Of a DNA stretch of 64,000 nucleotides, positions 54,539 to 62,801 are shown in pieces. Location of the stretch: assembly GCA_024710165.1 (NCBI GenBank), contig JANJVG010000004.1, positions 1-64,000 of the forward strand, read 5' to 3'. Made by a program: the position numbers and the translations under genes. How positions within the stretch are numbered: the first letter of the stretch is position 1; the number at the start of each line of letters is the position of its first letter. The notes below the pieces were generated by a model. It saw only the letters and a program-made list of their open reading frames with translations, did not search any database and had not been told where the DNA came from. This stretch comes from Burkholderiaceae bacterium. GTDB taxonomy: Bacteria; Pseudomonadota; Gammaproteobacteria; Burkholderiales; Burkholderiaceae_C.

Positions 54539-55071
54539 TCCCGTTCGGCACACACATCGCAGCCGCAGCCGTCGCTGGTGTGCTGGCCTTTGGCGCCGCA
54601 TGGCAGGTGCAAGCCTGGCGCTGGGGCGCGGCCGATGCCGACCGCCTGCGCGCCGAGCAGACGGCGGCCGCCGCCCGCGAATCTGACGCCCGCCAGCAGC
54701 GCCGCTTTGCCGACCAGGCCGCCGCCCGCCACGCTGCCACGCTGGCCCAACTGCACGCCCAACTAGGAGACGCCCGTGCCCACATCGCCCGCCTATCTGA
54801 TCGCCCTTGCCTCAGTGCTGGCACTGTCGGCATGCTCAACAACATCGGCACCACCGCCAGCGGACTCGGCGTGCGAACCCATCCCGGCCAGCTTGCGGGT
54901 GCGCCCCCAGCCCCTGCCGCCCCTGCGCCTGACAATGCCCCCGGCTACGCCACCGAGCGCGACACTGCAGAGCACATCGCCACCTGCCGCGCCAGCTACG
55001 CGGCCGTGAGCGACCAGCTCAATCAGATCCTCGACATCGAGGACAAGCGCCACCCGCCAGGCGCACAGTGA
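54535..55071 (+). CDS. Rz: Rz-like i-spanin (178 aa)
   Basis: GTG 54535 with GGAGG upstream. An N-terminal membrane anchor (AAAAVAGVLAFGAAWQV) is followed by a coiled coil (DRLRAEQTAAAARESDARQQRRFADQAAARHAATLAQLHAQLGDARAHIARL), the Rz layout, then a Pro/Ala linker and a short C-terminal helix. It would join the inner to the outer membrane through Rz1, nested inside it at 54776. Confidence 0.8.
   Translation: MIPFGTHIAAAAVAGVLAFGAAWQVQAWRWGAADADRLRAEQTAAAARESDARQQRRFADQAAARHAATLAQLHAQLGDARAHIARLSDRPCLSAGTVGMLNNIGTTASGLGVRTHPGQLAGAPPAPAAPAPDNAPGYATERDTAEHIATCRASYAAVSDQLNQILDIEDKRHPPGAQ
54776..55009 (+). CDS. Rz1: Rz1-like o-spanin lipoprotein nested in Rz (77 aa)
   Basis: Lies in the +1 frame inside Rz. 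GTG 54776 has AGGAG six bases upstream. It encodes a lipoprotein signal with lipobox (LALSAC) and a proline-rich mature part (PQPLPPLRLTMPPATPPSA), the hallmark of Rz1. The nested position is classical. Confidence 0.85.
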   Translation: MPTSPAYLIALASVLALSACSTTSAPPPADSACEPIPASLRVRPQPLPPLRLTMPPATPPSATLQSTSPPAAPATRP

Positions 55072-55229
55072 TGCGCGAGCCAGGCCCTCCGCGTCGTCGC
55101 CCCAGCGAAAAGCAGCGCGCCGACCGCCAGCGCAGAGACCGGCGCGAACTGGCGCGCGAACTCCGGGAGAGGGCAGAGCAGCAGGCAGAGCCAAGGCGCG
55201 ATGACGGGCCGCTGCCGAGGGTTGATTGA
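55071..55229 (+). CDS. Highly basic small protein at the attR end (52 aa)
   Basis: Starts MREPGPPRRRPSEKQRADRQ and continues as an Arg/Glu-rich helix. It overlaps the Rz stop (TGATG). It is the last gene before attR. No family recognised. It may bind nucleic acid or be a dispensable remnant. Confidence 0.5.
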   Translation: MREPGPPRRRPSEKQRADRQRRDRRELARELRERAEQQAEPRRDDGPLPRVD

Positions 55230-55239
55230 GCCTAAAATC

Positions 55240-55303
55240 TGTCTAACCGAGTTGCTGCGTAGCTATAGAAAACAGCCACCAATCAACCCGCCGCCGTTAG
55301 ACA
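55240..55303. promoter_or_regulatory. Candidate integrase arm-type sites on the attR side
   Basis: TGTCTAAC (55240-55247) and its reverse complement GTTAGACA (55296-55303) lie 38-101 bases inside the attR core. The same octamer pair is at 12163-12180 near attL. No gene overlaps this stretch (55230-55341). Confidence 0.5.
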
Positions 55304-55341
55304 AAAGTGAGCTAAGTTGTTGATTTATAAGGCTGGAACTG

Positions 55342-55394
55342 CTGCTTTGGGAGCAGAGGGTCGCGAGTTCGAATCCCGCCGCTCCGACCATTGT
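55342..55394. other. attR core (53-bp direct repeat with tRNA-Pro remnant)
   Basis: Identical to 12064-12116. It retains the 3' 49 bases of tRNA-Pro (anticodon arm to CCA), without a 5' half, so it is not a functional tRNA. Confidence 0.95.
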
Positions 55395-55397
55395 TTG

Positions 55398-55431
55398 AAG
55401 GACTTGCAGTCTGGTACTGCAAGTCCTTTTT
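55398..55431 (+). terminator. Original host terminator of tRNA-Pro, displaced by the prophage
   Basis: AAGGACTTGCAG (55398-55409) pairs with CTGCAAGTCCTT (55417-55428) around TCTGGTA, then a T run. It begins 4 bases after the att core, so before integration it directly followed the tRNA. Confidence 0.85.
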
Positions 55432-55512
55432 GCTTTCCGAGCCTCTGGTGTCAGTCTGCAACTCGCACCCGCGATGGCATCATGGCGTTTTGTCTTCTGA
55501 CGTCTGATCCGA

Positions 55513-56295
55513 GTGAAAAACGCCCTAGCTCCCCGATTTTTGACCATGGCGCCGGCGCGTTTTGACGCCGTGGACGCCCTGCGCGGCAGCGCCATGGTCT
55601 GGATGACGATCTTCCATTTCTGCTTCGATCTGAGCCATTTTGGCTATTGGGTGCAGGACTTTCGCAACGATCCTGTCTGGATCGGGCAGCGGACTGTGGT
55701 CGTCAGCCTGTTCCTGTTTTGTGCCGGTCTGGGTCAGGCGATTGCGGTCCATCAGGGGCAGGGCTGGGACAGATTTGGCCGACGCTGGTTGCAGATTGCT
55801 GCATGTGCCCTGCTGGTGAGTGCGGGGTCTTTCGCCATGTTTCCGCGCAGCTTCATCTATTTCGGGGTGCTTCACGCCATGGCGGTCATGTTGCCACTGG
55901 CCCGGGTCACCTATGGCTGGGGGCGATGGTTGTGGCTGGCCGGGGGGCTGGCCCTGGCCATGCCCTGGCTGGCGCAGTGGGCCTTGTCGGGACCGCTGGG
56001 TGACTGGGCCCCGTATTTCAATGGGCGTGCCCTCAACTGGCTGGGTCTGGTGTCGCGCAAGCCCTACACCGAGGACTACGTGCCGCTGTTGCCCTGGCTG
56101 GGTGTGATGTGGTGGGGCCTTGCAAGCGGCCGTTGGTTGCTGGCGCGTTTTCCGCGTGGCCTGGAGGTGAGCTTGCCCTCTGCACTGAAGGGTCTGGCGG
56201 TGCTGGGACGCTGGAGCCTGAGCTATTACATGCTGCACCAGCCCGCACTGATCGGGGTGTTGCTGGTGTGGGGCTGGTGGGGCGCTGCCTCATAA
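55513..56295 (+). CDS. DUF1624 (HGSNAT-like) membrane protein
   Basis: Predicted 260 aa. It begins FDAVDALRGSAMVWMTIFHFCFDLSHFGYW, the DUF1624/heparan-glucosaminide acetyltransferase-like start, then about six helices, with FRNDPVWIGQRTVVVSLFLFCAGLG conserved, ending LSYYMLHQPALIGVLLVWG. GTG 55513 or ATG 55546 may be the start; the latter lies 4 residues before the conserved RFDAVDALRG. An inner-membrane acyltransferase role is inferred from the family. Confidence 0.85.
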   Translation: MKNALAPRFLTMAPARFDAVDALRGSAMVWMTIFHFCFDLSHFGYWVQDFRNDPVWIGQRTVVVSLFLFCAGLGQAIAVHQGQGWDRFGRRWLQIAACALLVSAGSFAMFPRSFIYFGVLHAMAVMLPLARVTYGWGRWLWLAGGLALAMPWLAQWALSGPLGDWAPYFNGRALNWLGLVSRKPYTEDYVPLLPWLGVMWWGLASGRWLLARFPRGLEVSLPSALKGLAVLGRWSLSYYMLHQPALIGVLLVWGWWGAAS

Positions 56296-56379
56296 CCCCC
56301 GATTCCCCGGTCGGCTTTTCATTCGGGCCCGAACTGCCGCCGCAACGGCGACGACTGCCAGTCCGACCTTCGGGAATTT

Positions 56380-56410
56380 GAAACAAGAAAAACGCGGCCT
56401 GGGCCGCGTT
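56380..56410 (-). terminator. Terminator of the parvulin gene (bidirectional hairpin)
   Basis: AACGCGGCC (56391-56399) pairs with GGCCGCGTT (56402-56410). On the minus strand it is followed by TTTCTTGTTT. It ends the six-gene minus-strand group. Confidence 0.75.
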
Positions 56411-56437
56411 GTTGCAGGGCGAGGGCTGGGGCGCTCC

Positions 56438-57223
56438 TTACTCGACCTTGGCCTTGGCGCGCAGTTCTTCCTGGAATTTGGTTGCCTTCATCTGTTGCAG
56501 TTGCTGGGCAATCTGGGCCTTGACTTCGTCCAGTTTGGGCAACTGGGCTTCACGCACGTCGTCCAGGCGAATGATGTGCCAGCCAAACTGGCTCTTCACC
56601 GGTGTCTGGGTCATCTGGCCTTTTTCGAGCTTGATCATGGCCTCGGTGAATTCGGGGACATAGCTGCTGGGGGCCGCCCAGTCCAGATCGCCGCCTTTTG
56701 CTCCCGATCCGGGGTCTTTGGACTGCTTTTTGGCGATCTCTTCAAACTTGCCGCCCTTTTTCAGCGAGGCGATGATAGCCTTGGCTTCTTCTTCCTTCTC
56801 GACCAGGATGTGGCGGGCCTTGAATTCCTTGCCGCTGTTGGCGGCAACGAACTTGTCGTACTCGGCCTTGATTTCAGCGTCGGTGACCGGGTCCTTGTTC
56901 TGCTGGTTCAGAAAGAGTTCGCGGATCAGAATGGTCTGGCGGGCCAGCTCCATCTGGGACTTGAAGTCAGGCGATGCTTCCAGGCCCCGCTTTTGCGCTT
57001 CCTGCATGAAGATTTCACGGGCGATGACTTCTTCCTTGATCTGTCCTTCCATTTCGGGAGTGACGGGACGCCCTGAGCGCTCCACCTGCTGCTTGAGCGC
57101 CTCTGCGCGCTCCTTGGGGATTGCTTTGCCGTTGACGATGGCAAGATTCTGGGCAGACACGGGCAGGGCAACGGTGCCCAGCAAGGCAGCGGCCACGAGG
57201 CCGGACAAGAGCTGTTTCTTCAT
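56438..57223 (-). CDS. Periplasmic parvulin-type peptidyl-prolyl isomerase (261 aa)
   Basis: Signal peptide MKKQLLSGLVAAALLGTVALPVSAQ, an N-terminal helical SurA-like region, and the parvulin domain (about residues 135-225: KARHILVEKEEEAKAIIASLKKGGKFEEIAKKQSKDPGSGAKGGDLDWAAPSSYVPEFTEAMIKLEKGQMTQTPVKSQFGWHIIRLDD), complete with the HILV and GWHII ends. Helps fold secreted proteins. It is last in the selO-to-ppi group. Confidence 0.92.
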   Translation of the reverse strand: MKKQLLSGLVAAALLGTVALPVSAQNLAIVNGKAIPKERAEALKQQVERSGRPVTPEMEGQIKEEVIAREIFMQEAQKRGLEASPDFKSQMELARQTILIRELFLNQQNKDPVTDAEIKAEYDKFVAANSGKEFKARHILVEKEEEAKAIIASLKKGGKFEEIAKKQSKDPGSGAKGGDLDWAAPSSYVPEFTEAMIKLEKGQMTQTPVKSQFGWHIIRLDDVREAQLPKLDEVKAQIAQQLQQMKATKFQEELRAKAKVE

Positions 57224-57294
57224 TCGAAATCCAAAAAAAGAGGATGGTTTTGACCGGAGGCTGCTGGCCCTGTGGGGCTGGTGCCGGGGCTTGG

Positions 57295-57564
57295 TCAGAG
57301 CGTTTCAATGGCGAGGGCATGCGCGCCCCGGTCAATGAATTCCTGCAGCGCATCATACACAAGGCGATGCTGGTGAACGCGGGGCAAACCGGTAAACAAG
57401 GGGGACGCGATACGCACCCGGAAGTGGGTTCCAAACCCGGTTCCATTGGCTCCTGCGTGGCCTTCGTGCTTCCAGCTCTCGTCCAGCACTTCCAGCAGGC
57501 TGGGCTGGAGCTTTTCGCGCAGTCGTTGCTGCATGTCGTGGGCGGTGATGGCGGAGGTGTTCAT
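57295..57564 (-). CDS. bolA: BolA family protein
   Basis: Predicted 89 aa: [38 protein letters not shown]...THFRVRIASPLFTGLPRVHQHRLVYDALQEFIDRGAHALAIET. The class II KH-like fold with H-x-G and the histidine in RVHQHRLVY is normal. BolA works with monothiol glutaredoxins in iron-sulfur metabolism and as a regulator. Start overlaps the yciB stop (ATGA). Confidence 0.93.
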   Translation of the reverse strand: MNTSAITAHDMQQRLREKLQPSLLEVLDESWKHEGHAGANGTGFGTHFRVRIASPLFTGLPRVHQHRLVYDALQEFIDRGAHALAIETL

Positions 57565-58115
57565 GCCTGGGGGTCCTTCGCTTCGTCGGTTTCCTTGATG
57601 TAGCGGCTCATGTACAGGGCCTGGATCACCACAAACACGAGCATCAGCCCCAGGCCGCCAAACAGCTTGAAGTTGACCCAGGTGTCGGTGTCGAAGTGGT
57701 AGGCCACCCAGAGGTTGAGCACGCCCATGACCATAAAGAACCCTGTCCAGCTCCAGTTCATGGCGCGCCAGGCTGGGTCAGGCAGTTCCAACTGGGAGCC
57801 CATGAGGGTTTTGATGAAATTTTTGCGGAAGAACAACTGCCCGATCAGCAGCGAGCCGCCCATCAGCCAGTAGAGCACGGTGGGTTTCCACTTGATGAAG
57901 GTGTCGTTCTGTGCCAGCAGGGTGGCGCCGCCAAACAGCACGATCACCCCCAGGCTGAGCCACTGCATGGGTTCGACCTTGCCATGCTTGGCACGCAGGT
58001 AGGCGATTTGCGCGATGGTGGCCACGATGGCCACGCCCGTGGCCACGTAAATACCCCAGACCTTAAAGGCCACAAAGAACAGGATGATGGGGAAAAAGTC
58101 GATCAGCAGTTTCAT
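57561..58115 (-). CDS. yciB: Septation protein A (YciB/IspZ family)
   Basis: Predicted 184-aa inner-membrane protein starting [36 protein letters not shown]. About five helices; conserved [30 protein letters not shown] and [23 protein letters not shown]. Needed for normal cell-envelope/septation in some bacteria. ATG 58115 overlaps the msrB stop. An upstream extension to 58181 is not family-like. Confidence 0.93.
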   Translation of the reverse strand: MKLLIDFFPIILFFVAFKVWGIYVATGVAIVATIAQIAYLRAKHGKVEPMQWLSLGVIVLFGGATLLAQNDTFIKWKPTVLYWLMGGSLLIGQLFFRKNFIKTLMGSQLELPDPAWRAMNWSWTGFFMVMGVLNLWVAYHFDTDTWVNFKLFGGLGLMLVFVVIQALYMSRYIKETDEAKDPQA

Positions 58116-58549
58116 GGCGTAGCGGGGGGATCCTGTTCGGGCGCCTCGGGGGCAAAGTCCAGGGAGGCGGAGTTCATGCAATAGCGCAGGCCCGTGGGGG
58201 CCGGGCCGTCTTCAAAGACATGGCCCAGGTGCGCCCCGCATTGTGCACAAACCGTTTCGGTGCGTCGCATGCCATGGCTGTGGTCCGTGATTTCCGTGAT
58301 GGTTCCGGGCAGAGCCTGCGAAAAACTGGGCCAGCCGCAACCGGCATCGAACTTGGTGCTGGCATCGAAGAGCTTGTTGCCGCAGCAGATGCAGTGGTAG
58401 CTGCCGTCTGCCCAGTGGGCCTCGTACTTGCCAGTGAAGGGGCGTTCCGTAGCTGCGTGGCGCGTGACCTGGAAGGCGCCAGGTTCGGCACCTTTTTCGC
58501 GCAGCAGGGCCTGCCACTGCGCGTCGGTTTTCTGGAGGGGGTAGTTCAT
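58112..58549 (-). CDS. msrB: Methionine-R-sulfoxide reductase B
   Basis: Predicted 145 aa. Two CxxC zinc pairs ([24 protein letters not shown] and [32 protein letters not shown]) and the catalytic cysteine in RYCMNSASL are present. Reduces methionine-R-sulfoxide in proteins. It overlaps selO and yciB by ATGA. Confidence 0.96.
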   Translation of the reverse strand: MNYPLQKTDAQWQALLREKGAEPGAFQVTRHAATERPFTGKYEAHWADGSYHCICCGNKLFDASTKFDAGCGWPSFSQALPGTITEITDHSHGMRRTETVCAQCGAHLGHVFEDGPAPTGLRYCMNSASLDFAPEAPEQDPPATP

Positions 58550-60036
58550 GAAGAGCAGCTGATGGAGATGTGCCGGGCCCAGTCCGGCGGAAAGCCCGCA
58601 TGGGCCTCGAAGCCGGGGTGCTCGTCGAATGGGCGCTCCAGCAAGAGTTGGAGTGCATGCACTTCGGAATAATTCCCTTCCTGGGCTGCACGGATGGCCT
58701 GCTCACCCAGGTGGTTGCGCAGCACGTAGCGCGGATTGTTTTTTAGCATCAAATTGGCATCTAGCGCTCTTCCAGTAAGCGCTGGTAGCTCTTTAAATGA
58801 GAGCAACCACCGGTCCCAACCGGCCCGATCGGCAAACAGGTCGCGCACCGGCTCGAAATCGCCGGAAGCCACCGCGTGCGTCAGGCGCCGCCAGAAGATG
58901 GGATAGTCCACCGCGTTGTCGGCCATCAGGTGCAGGAGGCTGTCGATCAGGGTGTCATCGCCATCGTGCGCCGTGGTCAGCCCCAGTTTTGCGCGCATGC
59001 GGGCCATGAATTCGGCGGGGAAGAGCGCCTTGAACGATTCCAGGGCGACCATGGCGATGGCCGGGTCGCCAATCAGTGGCTGCAGTGCCTGGCCCAGACG
59101 GTACAGGTTCCAGTACACCACCGGGGGCTGCTGCTTGAAGGCGTAGCGGCCCTGGTGGTCGCTGTGGTTGCAGATGTGGTCGGGGTCGAAGGCGTCGAGG
59201 AACTGGAATGGCCCGTAGTCGATGGTCAGCCCCAGGATGCTCATGTTGTCGGTGTTGAGCACGCCATGGCAAAACCCCACGGCCTGCCATTGCGCCACCA
59301 GGGCGGCGGTGCGCTCGCTCACGGCCTGCAGCAGCGCCGCGTAGCGGTTGCCGTCGAAGCCCGCGCCTTCGAGGCATTCGGGATAGTGGCGTTCGATCAC
59401 GTAGTCGGCCAGCTGGCGCAGTTCGTCCAGTTGCCCGCGCGCGGCGAAATGCTCGAAATGCCCGAAGCGGATGAAGCTCGGCGCCACGCGCGTGACCACG
59501 GCGGCGGTTTCGATGGACTCGCGGCGCACCGGCTCTGGCGAGCCCGTGATGCACAAGGCCCGCGTGGTGGGGATGCCCAGGGCGTGCATGGCTTCGCTGC
59601 ACAGAAACTCGCGGATGCTCGAACGCAACACGGCGCGGCCGTCGCCCATGCGTGAATACGGCGTCAGTCCGCTGCCCTTGAGCTGCAACTCCATCGGGCC
59701 TTGCGGCGTCTGCAGTTCCCCCAGCAGGAGGGCACGGCCATCGCCCAATTGCCCTGCCCACACACCAAACTGGTGCCCGCTGTAGACACTGGCCAGCGGC
59801 TCACTGCCGGGCAGCACGGTGTTGCCGCTGAAGGCATGCAGTGCGGCTTCCGAACCCAGCCAGTCAGCATTCAGGTCCAGTTCCCGGGCCAGGGCCTGGT
59901 TGGTAGCCACCCAGTAAGGGGCCGGAAGGGGTTGGGGTAGCTGGCGTGTGAAGAAGGCAGGGCCCAGGCTTGCAAAGCGGTTGTTCCAGCGCAAGCCGCA
60001 ATCGCCGGACTCTCCATCGTTGCATGACAGATTCAT
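58546..60036 (-). CDS. selO: Protein adenylyltransferase SelO (YdiU)
   Basis: Predicted 496-aa pseudokinase-fold enzyme that transfers AMP to proteins in redox stress. Family marks: [81 protein letters not shown], and the C-terminal ISCSS with the redox cysteine. The stretch around residues 413-430 ([17 protein letters not shown]) is encoded by a dispersed-repeat copy (58750-58795) sitting in the poorly conserved linker before [12 protein letters not shown] 60036 is preferred over 60066. Confidence 0.93.
   Translation of the reverse strand: MNLSCNDGESGDCGLRWNNRFASLGPAFFTRQLPQPLPAPYWVATNQALARELDLNADWLGSEAALHAFSGNTVLPGSEPLASVYSGHQFGVWAGQLGDGRALLLGELQTPQGPMELQLKGSGLTPYSRMGDGRAVLRSSIREFLCSEAMHALGIPTTRALCITGSPEPVRRESIETAAVVTRVAPSFIRFGHFEHFAARGQLDELRQLADYVIERHYPECLEGAGFDGNRYAALLQAVSERTAALVAQWQAVGFCHGVLNTDNMSILGLTIDYGPFQFLDAFDPDHICNHSDHQGRYAFKQQPPVVYWNLYRLGQALQPLIGDPAIAMVALESFKALFPAEFMARMRAKLGLTTAHDGDDTLIDSLLHLMADNAVDYPIFWRRLTHAVASGDFEPVRDLFADRAGWDRWLLSFKELPALTGRALDANLMLKNNPRYVLRNHLGEQAIRAAQEGNYSEVHALQLLLERPFDEHPGFEAHAGFPPDWARHISISCSS
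58744..58795. repeat. Dispersed repeat copy inside selO
   Basis: TAGCGCTCTTCCAGTAAGCGCT (58762-58783) has arms AGCGCT repeated inversely around CTTCCAGTA, preceded by TTTTTTAGCATCAAATTGGCATC and followed by GGTAGCTCTTTAAA, the same flank order as the copies at 3837 and 8046. It keeps the reading frame and adds about 17 residues to SelO. Confidence 0.6.
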
Positions 60037-60108
60037 GCAGACATTGTCCCGCAGACCGCAAGGCATGCGCTTGGCAGGGCTTTCCGAAGGTGTGGTGCCC
60101 GCACTGGC

Positions 60109-60795
60109 TCAGGCGCTGGCCGTTGCCTTCAGGTGGTTTGACAGAGCCTCGTCGTCGACGATGGCTACACGACCGAAGTCGAGCGAGACGATGCCTGATT
60201 CTTCCAGCGAGCGCAGTACACGGTTGACCGTCTGGCGTGAAAGGCCCGCGAGCTGGCCGATTTCGTCCTGCGTGAGGTTGAGCCTGCGCGTGCTGCGCCA
60301 GAAGATGCGGCTCAGGTACAGCGCCACCCGGTGCTCTGGTGAGCGCATGCGGCCCGCCTCGATAATGGTCATGGCCTGACCCAGCCGCAGGTTCAGGTGC
60401 TGCACGAGAAACTGGTTGAACTCCAGGCTGCCATCGCGCAGCGCGGCAAACCAGGGCAGCGGCAGGCACAGGAGCTGCGTGGGCCGCAGCGCGACCACAT
60501 CGTATTTGCGGGGTTCGGGCTTCATGGCCGAACCTTCGCCAAACCATTCGCCATCAGGAATGCCGATGAAAGCCGAGGTGCGGGTGCGGGATGCCGGGCT
60601 GCGCAGCATCACCATGCCCGACAGCACGGCATGCCAGCCCTCTACCGAAGTGCCGGCAGGCAGCATCACCTCACCCTTGGCACCCTCTGTGACGACCACG
60701 CTATCGCGAATCTGGGCCTGCAGTGCGACTGGCAGGCCGGCAAACCAGGGCTGGGCAGCAATGAATCGCTCTGCAGTGGGGCTGGTGTCAAACAT
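60109..60795 (-). CDS. Crp/Fnr-family transcription regulator
   Basis: Predicted 228 aa. The N-terminal cyclic-nucleotide-binding-like beta roll (about residues 20-130; GEVMLPAGTSVEGWHAVLSGMVML) lacks the FNR cysteine cluster. The C-terminal helix-turn-helix (LTQDEIGQLAGLSRQTVNRVLRSLEESGIVSLDFGRVAIVD) is typical. It diverges from the acyl-CoA ligase gene, so it may control it; selO lies 73 bases downstream. Confidence 0.9.
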   Translation of the reverse strand: MFDTSPTAERFIAAQPWFAGLPVALQAQIRDSVVVTEGAKGEVMLPAGTSVEGWHAVLSGMVMLRSPASRTRTSAFIGIPDGEWFGEGSAMKPEPRKYDVVALRPTQLLCLPLPWFAALRDGSLEFNQFLVQHLNLRLGQAMTIIEAGRMRSPEHRVALYLSRIFWRSTRRLNLTQDEIGQLAGLSRQTVNRVLRSLEESGIVSLDFGRVAIVDDEALSNHLKATASA

Positions 60796-60850
60796 CCTTG
60801 GATTGTCGTCGTCTGACGGCGTGCCTCAGGGAAAACCCGTGCTAAATGTC

Positions 60851-60872
60851 AGCCAAACGACATGTCTTGGCT
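60851..60872. promoter_or_regulatory. Palindrome in the divergent gap between the Crp/Fnr gene and the ligase
   Basis: AGCCAA (60851-60856) and TTGGCT (60867-60872) flank the 8-bp palindrome GACATGTC (60859-60866); the arms are offset by two bases. It lies 56 bases upstream of the Crp/Fnr start. It is not a classical Crp/FNR box, so it may belong to another regulator. No other feature is seen in the 240-base gap. Confidence 0.4.
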
Positions 60873-61035
60873 TTTGGGTCGGCGCCCTGCACACTGTGCC
60901 GAGTTTTGCGTGGCGTCACGTGGGGCGCTGGCCGGTGCCGGGCGCCTGTACAAAAGTCAGGCTCTGTCCGCGCTTTGGAAATTCAGCGGCTAGGATGGTG
61001 GGGTTTTCGTTTCAGACATTGTTCAAGGAGTACAC

Positions 61036-62673
61036 ATGCTGGGTTTGATGCAGAGTCAGCCGTTGCTGATTTCGTCATTGATTGAATTTGCCGAGCGTCA
61101 CCATGGCGACGGCGAAATCATCTCGCGCCGCGTGGAAGGCGACTTCCACCGCTACACCTACAAAGACCTGGCGGCGCGTTCGCGCCAGTTGGCCAACGCG
61201 CTCGAGCGCGAGGGCCTGCAGTTCAGCGATCGCGTGGCCTCGCTGGCCTGGAACGGCTACCGCCATATGGAAATGTATTTCGGGGTGAGCGGTTCGGGCC
61301 GCATCCTGCACACCATCAACCCGCGCTTGCACCCCGACCAGATCGCCTGGATCGTCAACCACGCCGAAGACCAGATCCTGTGCTTTGACCTGAGCTTCCT
61401 GCCCCTGGTGCAGGCCGTGCATGCCAAGTGCCCCACCGTGAAGAAATGGGTGGCCCTGTGCGATGCCGACAGGTTGCCCGCCGACAGTGGTGTTCCCGGC
61501 CTGACAAGCTACGAAACCTGGATTGGCGCGCAGTCGTCTGACTACTCCTGGCCGGTGTTCGACGAAAACACTGCCTCGAGCATGTGCTACACCAGCGGCA
61601 CCACGGGCAACCCCAAGGCCGCGCTGTACAGCCACCGCTCAACCACGCTACACGCCTATGCAGCGGCGCTGCCCGATGTGATGTGCCTCTCGGCACGCGA
61701 CGCCGTGCTGCCCGTGGTGCCCATGTTCCACGTCAACGCCTGGGGCATTCCCTACTCGGCGGCGCTCACGGGCTGCAAGCTGGTCTACCCCGGCCCGGCC
61801 ATGGACGGCAAGTCGATCTATGAACTGATCGAGACCGAGAAGGTGACCTACGCCGCGGGCGTGCCCACGGTGTGGCAAATGATGCTGAGCCACATGAAGC
61901 CGGCCGGCCTGAAGTTCAGCTCGCTCAAGCGCACGGTGATTGGCGGCTCTGCCTGCCCGCCGGCCATGATCACCGCCTTCCAGGAAGAGTACGGCGTGGA
62001 AGTCCTGCACGCCTGGGGCATGACCGAGATGAGCCCGCTGGGCACGCTGTGCACGCTCAAGAACAAGCAACTCGGGCTGTCTGCCGACGAGCAGATGAAG
62101 GTGCGCCAGAAGCAGGGACGTGCCATCTACGGCGTGGACATGAAGATCGTGGACGGAGAAGGCAAGGAATTGCCCTGGGACGGCAAGACCTATGGCGACC
62201 TGCTGGTGCGCGGCCCCTGGATTCTGGATGCCTACTACAAGGGTGAGAGCCCCCTCGTCAAGGACGCCCAGGGTCGCGGCTGGTTCCCCACGGGCGACGT
62301 GGCGACCATCGACGCCGACGGCTTCATGCAGATCACCGACCGCAGCAAGGACGTGATCAAGTCGGGCGGCGAGTGGATCAGCTCCATCGACATCGAAAAC
62401 ATCGCCATGGGCCACCCAGGCATCGCCATGGCCGCCTGCATCGGCATGCCGCACCCCAAGTGGGACGAGCGCCCGATCGTTGCCGTGACCCGCAAGCCCG
62501 GTGCCGAAGTCACCCGTGAGGAACTGCTGCAGTTCTATGAAGGCAAGACGGCGAAGTGGCAAATCCCGGATGACGTGGTGTTTGTGGACGCCATTCCGCT
62601 GGGTGCCACCGGCAAGATGCTCAAGACGCGGCTGCGCGAGCAGCTCAAGGATTACAAGCTTCCCGGCCTGTAA
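61036..62673 (+). CDS. Acyl-CoA synthetase (AMP-dependent, 545 aa)
   Basis: Forms acyl-CoA from a fatty or aryl acid, ATP and CoA. AMP-binding motifs: [18 protein letters not shown] (P-loop), [51 protein letters not shown], and the C-terminal lysine in [13 protein letters not shown]. Closest by pattern to medium/long-chain or 3-methylthiopropionate ligases. It is followed within 130 bases by an ABC receptor gene, suggesting uptake and activation of an organic acid. Confidence 0.93.
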   Translation: MLGLMQSQPLLISSLIEFAERHHGDGEIISRRVEGDFHRYTYKDLAARSRQLANALEREGLQFSDRVASLAWNGYRHMEMYFGVSGSGRILHTINPRLHPDQIAWIVNHAEDQILCFDLSFLPLVQAVHAKCPTVKKWVALCDADRLPADSGVPGLTSYETWIGAQSSDYSWPVFDENTASSMCYTSGTTGNPKAALYSHRSTTLHAYAAALPDVMCLSARDAVLPVVPMFHVNAWGIPYSAALTGCKLVYPGPAMDGKSIYELIETEKVTYAAGVPTVWQMMLSHMKPAGLKFSSLKRTVIGGSACPPAMITAFQEEYGVEVLHAWGMTEMSPLGTLCTLKNKQLGLSADEQMKVRQKQGRAIYGVDMKIVDGEGKELPWDGKTYGDLLVRGPWILDAYYKGESPLVKDAQGRGWFPTGDVATIDADGFMQITDRSKDVIKSGGEWISSIDIENIAMGHPGIAMAACIGMPHPKWDERPIVAVTRKPGAEVTREELLQFYEGKTAKWQIPDDVVFVDAIPLGATGKMLKTRLREQLKDYKLPGL

Positions 62674-62801
62674 TGAACGCAGCTGCGGCGCAGGGGGTGC
62701 CGCAGCAGTCGCGTGGGTGATAGGGGATAGGGGCAATCCCTGAGCGATGACGCACCGCAACACTGTACGCTGCGCATGTTGATTTAACTGGAGACTGAAA
62801 A

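Larger units (their letters stand above)
12064..55394. mobile_element. Lambda-like siphovirus prophage integrated in tRNA-Pro
   Basis: The element spans about 43.3 kb between 53-bp att repeats. It contains, in order, integration genes, a leftward early operon, an immunity region, a replication module, gpA-type terminase, lambda-type portal, S49 protease/scaffold, decoration and capsid proteins, neck and tail genes, tape measure, tail tip and lysis genes. All essential siphovirus functions except a recognisable tail-assembly chaperone are present, so it may be inducible. Two leftward-operon genes appear frameshifted. No cos site was identified. Confidence 0.95.

Noticed and set aside
58546-58560. 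Selenocysteine at the SelO C-terminus
   Set aside because: The codon in ISCSS is TGC (cysteine) and no recoding element is seen.
60851-60872. Crp/FNR box controlling the acyl-CoA ligase
   Set aside because: The palindrome lacks the TGTGA or TTGAT half-sites, so it was kept only as an unassigned palindrome.
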